DNA of 15,243 nucleotides from Verrucomicrobiota bacterium (lineage in GTDB: Bacteria > Verrucomicrobiota > Verrucomicrobiia > Limisphaerales > AV2). The stretch lies in NCBI GenBank assembly GCA_003219345.1, contig QHOP01000376.1, positions 1 through 15,243 on the forward strand, given 5' to 3'. The translations under genes and the position numbers were made by a program. Numbering within the stretch: position 1 is the first letter of the stretch; each line of letters begins with the position of its first letter. This document shows positions 6,402 to 12,577 of the stretch, one piece after another. A model generated the notes under the pieces. It searched no databases. It saw only the letters and a program-made list of their open reading frames with translations, and was not told where the DNA came from.

Positions 6402-7829
6402 ATGGCTGACCGCTTCACACTTTCGCCCTTCGAGTTCTTCGTGCGGCACACCCGCACGCGGTTTCCGTTTCGCTACGGCATCGCGAGCATGACGGACGTG
6501 CCGCATCTGTTTGTGAGAACGAGGGTGACGGTGGCAGAAAAATCCTCCTTTGGCCTCAGCGCCGAAGGTTTGCCGCCAAAATGGTTCACGAAAAATCCCG
6601 CGACCACTTTCGAGCAGGACTTACCGGAGATGCTCCAGGTTATCAGCCACGCGGCGCAGCTCGCGGAGCGAATCGCTCCGGTTTCGTTTTTCGATTTCTG
6701 GCAAGAGCTGTATCGCCAGCAAAGCGACTGGGCGGACGCCCGGCACATCGCGCCCCTGCTGGCGAATCTCGGGGTCAGTCTTGTCGAACGCGCGGCGCTC
6801 GATGGTTTGTGCCGCGTCGCGGGTGAACCGCTCCATCGCATGGTCGCAACGAACCGGCTCGGCCTGCGCCTGGGCGAGATTTACGCCGAGTTGGGCGGCG
6901 CCCAGCCGCGGGACCTGCTGCCCGCCGCGCCTTTGTCTTCCTGCTTTGTGCGGCACACGGTCGGGCTGGGTGACGCGTTGTCGCCTGGGGACATTCCGCC
7001 GGGCGAACGAGTGGACGACGGTCTGCCGCAGGATCTGGAAAGTTCCATTCGCGAGTACGGCCTGCGGTATTTCAAAGTCAAACTCTTCGCCGACGCGGAG
7101 CGAGACTTCGCGCGCCTGCGCGAACTGAGCCGTCTTCTGGAGCGCAAGACCGGCGGGAAATGTTTCATCACCTTGGATGGCAACGAGAATTTCAAAAGTT
7201 TCGAGGCGTTCCATGAGTTCTGGCAGAAGGCGGCGGGTGAGCCCGCCCTGCGCGAGTTGTGGCGGCGCATCATCGTGGTCGAGCAACCGGTGCATCGCGA
7301 CCGGGCTTTGGGCGATGAGCCGGGCGCTGCCTTGCGCGCGTGGACGGATCGCCCGCCGTTGATCATTGACGAATCCGACGGCGCGGTTGGCGATTTGCCA
7401 CGAGCACTCGCGCTCGGCTACGCCGGCACGAGCCACAAGAATTGCAAAGGCATCGTGAAAGGCATCGCGAACGCTTGCCTGCTTGAAAAGCGGCGGCGGA
7501 ATGGCGAACGGGTGGTGCTGACGGGCGAGGATTTGTGCAACCTCGGCCCGGTGACGTTGCTGCAGGATCTGGCGATGATGGCGTTGCTTGGCATCGAGCA
7601 TGTCGAACGCAACGGCCATCACTATTATCGCGGGCTGAGCCTGTGGCCGGCGGATTGGCAAGACGCGACGCTCGCGGCCCACGGCGATCTTTACCGCCGG
7701 CATCCCGATGGCTTCGCGTGCCTGCACATCCGCGAGGGCCGTGTGGCCCTGGGCACGGTGAATACTGGGCCGTTCGGGGTGAAGCCCCTATTCTATCCCT
7801 CGCGCTTTGAGCGCCAGCCAATGTCGTGA
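6402..7829 (+). CDS. Enolase-superfamily (mandelate racemase/muconate cycloisomerase-like) enzyme
   Basis: This is predicted to be a metal-dependent enzyme that abstracts a proton alpha to a carboxylate. From the ATG at 6402 it has 475 residues. The barrel motifs appear in the right order: the Lys-x-Lys base in FKVKLF (K225, K227), metal-ligand candidates in LDGNENF (D259), VEQP (E294) and IIDESDG (D323/E324), and a second Lys in SHKNCKGIVKG (K346/K349). A capping domain of about 200 residues precedes them, and the protein is longer than typical racemases. The 6402 start is preferred over 6351 and 6393 because the earlier codons fall in the palindromic repeat; no ribosome-binding site decides it. 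The substrate is unknown. Co-direction with a MetE-like and an FAD enzyme hints at a shared pathway. Confidence 0.82.
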   Translation: MADRFTLSPFEFFVRHTRTRFPFRYGIASMTDVPHLFVRTRVTVAEKSSFGLSAEGLPPKWFTKNPATTFEQDLPEMLQVISHAAQLAERIAPVSFFDFWQELYRQQSDWADARHIAPLLANLGVSLVERAALDGLCRVAGEPLHRMVATNRLGLRLGEIYAELGGAQPRDLLPAAPLSSCFVRHTVGLGDALSPGDIPPGERVDDGLPQDLESSIREYGLRYFKVKLFADAERDFARLRELSRLLERKTGGKCFITLDGNENFKSFEAFHEFWQKAAGEPALRELWRRIIVVEQPVHRDRALGDEPGAALRAWTDRPPLIIDESDGAVGDLPRALALGYAGTSHKNCKGIVKGIANACLLEKRRRNGERVVLTGEDLCNLGPVTLLQDLAMMALLGIEHVERNGHHYYRGLSLWPADWQDATLAAHGDLYRRHPDGFACLHIREGRVALGTVNTGPFGVKPLFYPSRFERQPMS

Positions 7830-7862
7830 TAACCGGTTTGATCCTTGAAATGGCAGTTGAAT

Positions 7863-8011
7863 TGAACAGGAGGAAACAGAGGGAACAGAGAGTGAGACAC
7901 TTTGGCTGGATCGAGTTCCAGTTTCGCCTCACCCCTCGGGGTGCGTGCCATCGCCGGTCCTCTTTCTCCTACGATTCTCGTCTCTCCGTTTCCTCAGTTA
8001 CCTCCTGTTGA
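7863..8011. repeat. Palindromic-arm element 2 (about 149 bp)
   Basis: The left arm at 7863-7891 starts TGAACAGGAGG, and the inverted right arm occupies about 7981-8011. The arms match imperfectly, and the right arm is the most diverged in the window. The element fills the gap between the enolase-superfamily gene and the FAD oxidoreductase gene, and its right arm ends 13 bases before the ATG at 8025. The interior is unrelated to the other copies. Confidence 0.75.
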
Positions 8012-8024
8012 AACTAACAGCCGA

Positions 8025-9635
8025 ATGAACGCGATCTTTGACGGCATCATTCTTGGCACCGGCCACAACGCTCTGATCTTGCAGGCCTACCTCTCGCGCT
8101 GCGGACTGAGGACGCTTTCGGTGGATTGCGCCGCAATTCCCGGCGGCGGACTGATGACAATCGACAACCCGCGCCTGCCAGGTTTCCGGCATAACCCGCA
8201 CTCGTTCTTCCATCGCGGTCTGACCGCGATGCCGTGGTATCGCGACCTCGAACTGGAACACCACGGCGTCCGCTATCTTGAACCGAAGCTCAATGTCGCC
8301 ATGATCTTGCGCGACGGTCGCGCGCTCGAATGGTGGACCGACCTCGACCGCACCGTCGCATCCTGCGCCGAGTTCTCAAAGCGCGACGCGGATGCGCTGC
8401 GGCGGCTGGCCGAGGAATTCAAACCGATCGTGGAAAAGATTCTTCTGCCGGAAGCGCAATCACCGCCCTTGGAGCCGGGGTTGCGCCGCAGATTGCTGGA
8501 ACGTTCCGCGCTCGGCCGGCGGCTGCTGGAAATCTCCGCGTTGTCACCGCTCGAATTCGTCACACGGCACTTCGAGAATGACACCGTGCGCGCTGGCCTG
8601 CTCTTCTTCAATGGCCTGCGCGAGGTAGACCTCCGCTTGAATGGATTCGGCCACTCGATTCCGGCGCTGCTCGCGTCGCGCCACATGGCGCAGATGGCGG
8701 TGGGCGGGACGGCCAGCCTCGCGCATGGCCTCGTGGCCGACATCACTCAGCACGGAGGTGAAGTGCGGTGCGGCATCGAGTTGCGCGGCATCCTCGTTCG
8801 CAATGGCCGCGCATCGGGCGTTGAATTTACAACCGGGGAGCAGCTTCATGCGAGCGGCTTCGTTGCTTCCGGGCTGAATCCACAGCAAACGTTCCTCGAT
8901 TTAATGCCGGCGGAAGCGGTGCCGGCATCGGTGCGCGAAAAGGCGACGCAGTTCCAATACAACCTGCTCGCGCCGCTGTTCGCTCTGCACCTTGCGCTCG
9001 AGGAACCACCGCGTTACGCTGCGGCTGAACTCCATCCTGAACTCAACGAAGCTTTCATGGTCCTAATCGGCCTCGAACGGTTTGGTCAATTTCACGAGAT
9101 CGTTGCCGCCCACGAACGAGGCGAACTCCCGTCACCCGTCGCCTGGGGCGCGTGCCCGACATTATTCGATTCATCACAAGCGCCTCCCGGCAAACACGCG
9201 GCATTTCTATGGGAGAAGCTCCCCTACGCTCTGCGCGGCGATCCGTCGAATTGGGCGAAAGAGAAGGAAGCTCACGGCGCGCGACTGCTCAAGCTGTGGA
9301 GCGATCTGGCGCCGAATCTTGGTCGCGGCATCATCAGGGATCAGTTTGTCCTTAGTCCAGCCGACACAGAAGCCGCGTTGCCTAACATGAGCCGCGGAGA
9401 CTTGCTGGTCGGCTCGTTCGCAAACAACCAGGTGGGGTACCATCGTCCTTTCGCTGGCGCGGGCTGTTATCGGACGCCCGTTCCGGGCCTCTATTTGTGC
9501 GGCGGCTGCACGCATCCCGGAGGCAACGTCACCGGGCTGTGCGGCTACAACGCCGCGCGCGTTATTGCGGCCGATCTCGGTAAAGGAATCTGGTGGAACC
9601 CACCTGATGCGGAGCAGGCGCTGGCCGCGCTCTGA
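8025..9635 (+). CDS. FAD-dependent oxidoreductase, phytoene desaturase/PYROXD2-like
   Basis: This is a flavoprotein amine-oxidase or carotenoid-desaturase type enzyme of 536 residues. The N-terminal Rossmann nucleotide-binding motif is DGIILGTGHNALILQAYL (6-23). A GGTASLAHGL segment mid-protein and a C-terminal VPGLYLCGGCTHPGGNVTG segment (about 486-504) match the FAD-binding ends of the CrtI/PYROXD2 group. The bacterial members of this group mostly have unknown substrates, and no carotenoid genes are nearby, so calling it phytoene desaturase would overreach. The ATG at 8025 starts right at the flavin fold. The frame is open back to 7902, but that part lies within the repeat element. The nearby MetE-like and enolase-type genes suggest a joint catabolic or modification pathway. 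No Shine-Dalgarno is seen. Confidence 0.85.
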   Translation: MNAIFDGIILGTGHNALILQAYLSRCGLRTLSVDCAAIPGGGLMTIDNPRLPGFRHNPHSFFHRGLTAMPWYRDLELEHHGVRYLEPKLNVAMILRDGRALEWWTDLDRTVASCAEFSKRDADALRRLAEEFKPIVEKILLPEAQSPPLEPGLRRRLLERSALGRRLLEISALSPLEFVTRHFENDTVRAGLLFFNGLREVDLRLNGFGHSIPALLASRHMAQMAVGGTASLAHGLVADITQHGGEVRCGIELRGILVRNGRASGVEFTTGEQLHASGFVASGLNPQQTFLDLMPAEAVPASVREKATQFQYNLLAPLFALHLALEEPPRYAAAELHPELNEAFMVLIGLERFGQFHEIVAAHERGELPSPVAWGACPTLFDSSQAPPGKHAAFLWEKLPYALRGDPSNWAKEKEAHGARLLKLWSDLAPNLGRGIIRDQFVLSPADTEAALPNMSRGDLLVGSFANNQVGYHRPFAGAGCYRTPVPGLYLCGGCTHPGGNVTGLCGYNAARVIAADLGKGIWWNPPDAEQALAAL

Positions 9636-9816
9636 TTCAAGTCCGTGTTCGAGATAACCGACTTAAGGCGGGATATTGCTGATAGTCGGGAGCAGCTAAG
9701 CGGGCAGTAGAAAGCAGGGCAACTGGTTTCGTTGGGTCGAGCGATCTCGGCGGGCATCACTAAAAGTGAGCGGCCGGGATCTTCGATTTTGCCCACTCGG
9801 ACTGGCGTCCGAGCGA

Positions 9817-9835
9817 GGCAGGCGAGACGCCTGCC
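9817..9835. repeat. Perfect hairpin GGCAGGCG-AGA-CGCCTGCC
   Basis: Eight perfect GC-rich base pairs close a three-base loop. It is followed by CTACC and not by a T run, so it is unlikely to be a standard intrinsic terminator. It resembles GC-rich dispersed hairpins of many bacterial intergenic regions and may protect the 3' end of the upstream message. Confidence 0.6.
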
Positions 9836-9846
9836 CTACCTTGGAG

Positions 9847-10010
9847 TGAACAGGAGCTAACAGAGAGAACGGAGAACGGGCACTCCGGACAATCACCAGA
9901 TGGTGACTGAATCGGAACATCCAGAAATTGCGTGCGCTTGGGGCGCCATCTCTGTTTTCTCTGTTGCCTCCTGTTCAATCGCTTGAATACTTACGGGGCA
10001 AAGAACGATT
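9847..10010. repeat. Palindromic-arm element 3 (about 131 bp plus conserved tail)
   Basis: The left arm 9847-9875 and the right arm 9949-9977 match at about 25 of 29 positions when one is inverted. Interior segments (AACGGAGAA, CTCCG, CAATCACC, GGAAC/TATCCAGA, GCGTGCGC) and the tail after the right arm, AATACTTACGGGGCAAAGAA then CGATT, are shared with the element at 14919-15104. These two are thus true copies and not just shared ends. The tail ends at 10010, three bases before the GTG start of the next gene. Confidence 0.85.
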
Positions 10011-10013
10011 AAC

Positions 10014-11012
10014 GTGCTGACTCCTGAAACCATTGTCACGCGATTGAGTTGGGGATCGGCGCTGCTGGCTTCCGTTGCCGCCGTTGCGGCGCAGAATCCG
10101 GGAACAAAGTCCCCGGCGGCCTCGCCGACCAGCTTCCGATTCGAAGCGACCGGCGACAAATCGCTGGGCCTTTGGGAAGGGGATCGACCGGTATTTGTGT
10201 ATCATTTCGGTGCGGTGACCAGTTCCAACGCGCCGAACGCTCGCAGCCGATCCAACTATTTTCATCCTCTTTACGGGCTCGACGGCGAGGTGTTGACCGA
10301 CGATTTCCCCCAGGATCACGACTATCATCGCGGTCTTTACTGGGCGTGGTCGCACATCCGAGTCGGCGACCAGGAAGTCGATTCCTGGAGCCTGCGTGGA
10401 ATTCGCTATCAATTCCAGCGTTGGCTCGCCAAGGAGGCGCGCTCCGATGGCGTCCGGCTCGGCGTCGAAAATGGATGGTTCGTCGGCGACAAACAAATCA
10501 TGCGCGAGACGCTCTGGCTCCGGGTCCAGCCGCGGTCAGCATCGAGTCGTGCCATCGACCTCGAGTTGACGTGGACGCCAACCGACCGCCCGGTCACACT
10601 TTTGGGCGCCGAAGGCAAGAGCTACGGCGGGTTGACGCTGCGGTTTGGACCCCGATCGAAGACGATGATCACCGTTCCCGATGGCAGAACGAGCGGGGAC
10701 CTGGTGGTGACCAACCTTCCTTGGGCGGACCTCTCCGGCGATCTAAAGAAAGGCAGCGGCGACCTGAGCGGCATAGCCGTGTTCGTCAATCCCGCTCATC
10801 CGGACTATCCGCCCACCTGGATGACGCGCCATTATGGGCTGCTGGCCGTGGGTTGGCCGGGAGTAACGCCGAAGACGTTGCCTGCCGGTGAACCGGTCAC
10901 CTGCCGATATCGGATCTGGATCCACCGGGGCACGCCCGATGCCGCGGAGATTCAACGGGCGTACGCAGAATACTGCGCCACAGCCAGGCGCCGCCGGGCG
11001 GACAAGGATTAA
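10014..11012 (+). CDS. DUF6807/PmoA-like protein
   Basis: The 332-residue protein resembles the family annotated as 'methane oxygenase PmoA' or DUF6807, found in Planctomycetes and Verrucomicrobia, whose function is unknown despite the name. The best landmark is FPQDHDYHRGLYWAW (98-112), with the family's His-rich DHDYHRG at 101-107 and an extended beta-rich body (YGGLTLRFGP, GRTSGDLVVTNLPWADLSG). An N-terminal hydrophobic segment ending AAVAAQ (about residues 13-27) suggests export, although the first ten residues carry only one Arg. The start is a GTG at 10014, chosen because the frame closes in the repeat just upstream and because it gives the hydrophobic leader. No Shine-Dalgarno site is seen. 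It stands alone between repeat regions. Confidence 0.8.
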   Translation: MLTPETIVTRLSWGSALLASVAAVAAQNPGTKSPAASPTSFRFEATGDKSLGLWEGDRPVFVYHFGAVTSSNAPNARSRSNYFHPLYGLDGEVLTDDFPQDHDYHRGLYWAWSHIRVGDQEVDSWSLRGIRYQFQRWLAKEARSDGVRLGVENGWFVGDKQIMRETLWLRVQPRSASSRAIDLELTWTPTDRPVTLLGAEGKSYGGLTLRFGPRSKTMITVPDGRTSGDLVVTNLPWADLSGDLKKGSGDLSGIAVFVNPAHPDYPPTWMTRHYGLLAVGWPGVTPKTLPAGEPVTCRYRIWIHRGTPDAAEIQRAYAEYCATARRRRADKD

Positions 11013-11029
11013 TGAAAATTCGAAAGCCT

Positions 11030-11405
11030 TCGTAGCAGCCGAGGTGACGAGGCTCTGATCGATTTCGGATTTCGGATTTTGAGTAATGAGCCTCCTACTC
11101 CGAAAATGGGTTGGAGAAACGCTCGCCCTCACCCCGGCCCCAATGCCATTGAATTAAGCTCGGCAGCGGGACCGCACTGGCAGGCTCTTAATCTTAATCC
11201 TAATCTTAATCTTGCTCGGCTTAGGTTCTTGGAGATTAAGAGTAAGATTACGATTAAGATTGGGAAGAAACCATTCCGCCTTAATTCAATGGCGGTGCAC
11301 CCCGGCCCTCTCCCCCAGGAGAGGGGGGAAGCACGCACAGTTTGCGGAATTTTCATGCCCTTTGGTGTGGTATTGCGTCATGAGGACTTACGTCGGCTGC
11401 TACGA
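11030..11405. repeat. Three nested inverted repeats (outer, middle, inner)
   Basis: The outer arms are TCGTAGCAGCCGA at 11030-11042 and its exact complement at 11393-11405 (13 of 13). The middle arms are GCCATTGAATTAAG at 11145-11158 and its exact complement at 11280-11293 (14 of 14). The inner arms, made of TAATCT units, are at 11190-11213 and 11238-11261 (22 of 24). Spacings from outer to middle arms are almost equal on both sides (102 and 99 bases). Confidence 0.85.
11306..11325. repeat. Hairpin CCCTCTCC-CCCA-GGAGAGGG
   Basis: Eight perfect base pairs with a four-base loop lie inside the right half of the nested repeat region. The CCGGCCCTCTCCCCCAGGAG wording is that of a commonly dispersed bacterial intergenic repeat. 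There is no T tract, so I do not call it a terminator. Confidence 0.6.
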
Positions 11406-11477
11406 TTGTTCAAAAGCCCTCTCAACAGTTCCAAGCGAACTTCCCGCTCGTCGAAGGCCCACGACCCGGGCGCATCT

Positions 11478-12527
11478 TTAGCGAACCGGTCCATAAACCT
11501 TGCTGGGTTGCATGGCGTGGCCCCAGCTCAACGTATTGGCGTCGGGCAAATCTCGTCTGGCTGCAGGTACGTGGCCGGCTTGAACCAAGGTGCCGAACCG
11601 AAAGTAAACCGCATCCATATCGGAGTGCCAATTGGGAAAATGTCCAAAGCCGCCGTCAGAATTGCGACAGCTCAGCGCCCAGTCTGCAGCCTTCTCGATC
11701 GCGCGGCGGACCGACTCCGCTTCGCCGCCCAATTGCCGGAGGATGAAGACCGCATCGAAACAAGCGTGTACATCCCAGGCGGGGTCTTTAATATTCCAAC
11801 CGCCGTCGGACTTCTGATCCCGCAGCACCCGCGCGACGATCTGCCCGGCTTTTGGCGTCGGCCGGCCGACCAATCGGAAATAATGCGCCATGTGGAAGGT
11901 GGCGGCAACATGGTCGCCCAGATACCCGTCTTCGGTTTGGTTGCCGAGTTGATGAGCGCGCAATGCGTCGTCGTATGGTTTGGGAAAAGGCTTGCCCAGC
12001 GCCGCATAGAATAGCGGGAAGAAACTGGTTGTGTACCACGGCAGTTTCTTGAACGCAGCACCGGCGAAAAATCGGTCCATGACTTTGCTCGGATCGATTT
12101 TCGGAAGCTGTCCCAGAGCGCGGAGGGCGACGACGCCCTGGACTGTGTTGTAAAGAATCGCCGCATCGGATTTGGGATCCATCTTTCCTGCCAAATGAAT
12201 GAAGGAGCCGTCGGGCTGCTGTCGCCGTTGAATAAAGTCGATCGATCGTTCCAGATGCGGAAGTTCCCAGCCCATGGTTTTGGCAAGGGTAGCCGCGTAG
12301 GTCACGCCCGCCAGATCGCTGAGACGGGTATCTGAATTTCCTTCGTAGGCCGGATCCGGCGACGGATCGTAGCCGCCGTCGGGCCGGGCGCAGCGGCGGA
12401 TGAACGCGAGGGTTTCCTCCGCCAACTTCGCAGGTTGCCCTGGCGCAGTCGACGAGTCTGGCAGCTTCGAAATCGCTACGCCGGCCAAAGTGCAGGCCAG
12501 GCCACGAAGCATTTGGCGACGAGTCAG
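11478..12527 (-). CDS. Prenyltransferase/squalene-cyclase repeat protein with Tat signal
   Basis: The protein is an alpha/alpha-barrel of the terpenoid cyclase/protein prenyltransferase fold. Numbered from the ATG at 12512, repeats are marked by PDGGYDPSPDP (44-54), PDGSF (100-104), DGYLGD (195-200), SDGGWN (235-240) and SDGGFG (285-290). No DXDD cyclase motif was seen, so the activity is unknown; exported relatives of unknown role are common. The frame continues upstream as ...NLTRRQ before that ATG, giving TRRQMLRGLACTLAG, a twin-arginine signal. Using the CTG at 12527 gives 349 residues and a complete Tat peptide, while ATG 12512 loses the arginines. The frame closes at a TAA at 12563-12561 with no ATG, GTG or TTG between. 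It is divergent from the hydrolase gene at 12578. Confidence 0.78.
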   Translation of the reverse strand: MTRRQMLRGLACTLAGVAISKLPDSSTAPGQPAKLAEETLAFIRRCARPDGGYDPSPDPAYEGNSDTRLSDLAGVTYAATLAKTMGWELPHLERSIDFIQRRQQPDGSFIHLAGKMDPKSDAAILYNTVQGVVALRALGQLPKIDPSKVMDRFFAGAAFKKLPWYTTSFFPLFYAALGKPFPKPYDDALRAHQLGNQTEDGYLGDHVAATFHMAHYFRLVGRPTPKAGQIVARVLRDQKSDGGWNIKDPAWDVHACFDAVFILRQLGGEAESVRRAIEKAADWALSCRNSDGGFGHFPNWHSDMDAVYFRFGTLVQAGHVPAARRDLPDANTLSWGHAMQPSKVYGPVR

Positions 12528-12577
12528 ATTTTTATCCCAATTTGACGTAGAACCTTCTATTTATTACCAGCTCCGTC
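12528..12577. promoter_or_regulatory. Short divergent intergenic region, presumed promoters
   Basis: Fifty bases separate two divergent genes, so both promoters and any operator must be here or inside the genes. The stretch is AT-rich compared with its surroundings. A TTGACG at 12542-12547 could be a -35 for the + gene, but no good -10 lies at the right distance. Placement is by context only. Confidence 0.35.

Larger units (their letters stand above)
9636..10013. other. 378-bp intergenic region with hairpin and arm element
   Basis: This stretch has no gene. From left to right it holds about 180 bp in which I see nothing, then the hairpin at 9817-9835, then palindromic-arm element 3 (9847 to about 10010), which runs up to the GTG start of the next gene. 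Any promoter for the gene at 10014 would have to lie within or before the element. Confidence 0.7.
11013..11477. other. 465-bp intergenic region with nested inverted repeats
   Basis: No gene is supported between the DUF6807 gene and the convergent prenyltransferase-repeat gene. The region holds three inverted repeats nested around a centre near 11225, plus a separate hairpin at 11306-11325. Small frames across it give low-complexity peptides. Confidence 0.75.

Noticed and set aside
5061..6506. 481-codon minus-strand frame opposite the MetE-like gene
   Set aside because: It is antisense to a gene with clear zinc-site motifs, with an Arg/His/Val-rich translation and no domain pattern. It also runs through the palindromic repeat at 6327-6392.
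9817..9835. Intrinsic terminator for the FAD oxidoreductase gene
   Set aside because: The hairpin is perfect, but it lies about 180 bases after the stop codon and has no T run on either side.
11079..12014. 311-codon + frame spanning the nested repeats
   Set aside because: It begins inside the repeats and continues antisense to the prenyltransferase-repeat gene. Its first third is repeat translation.
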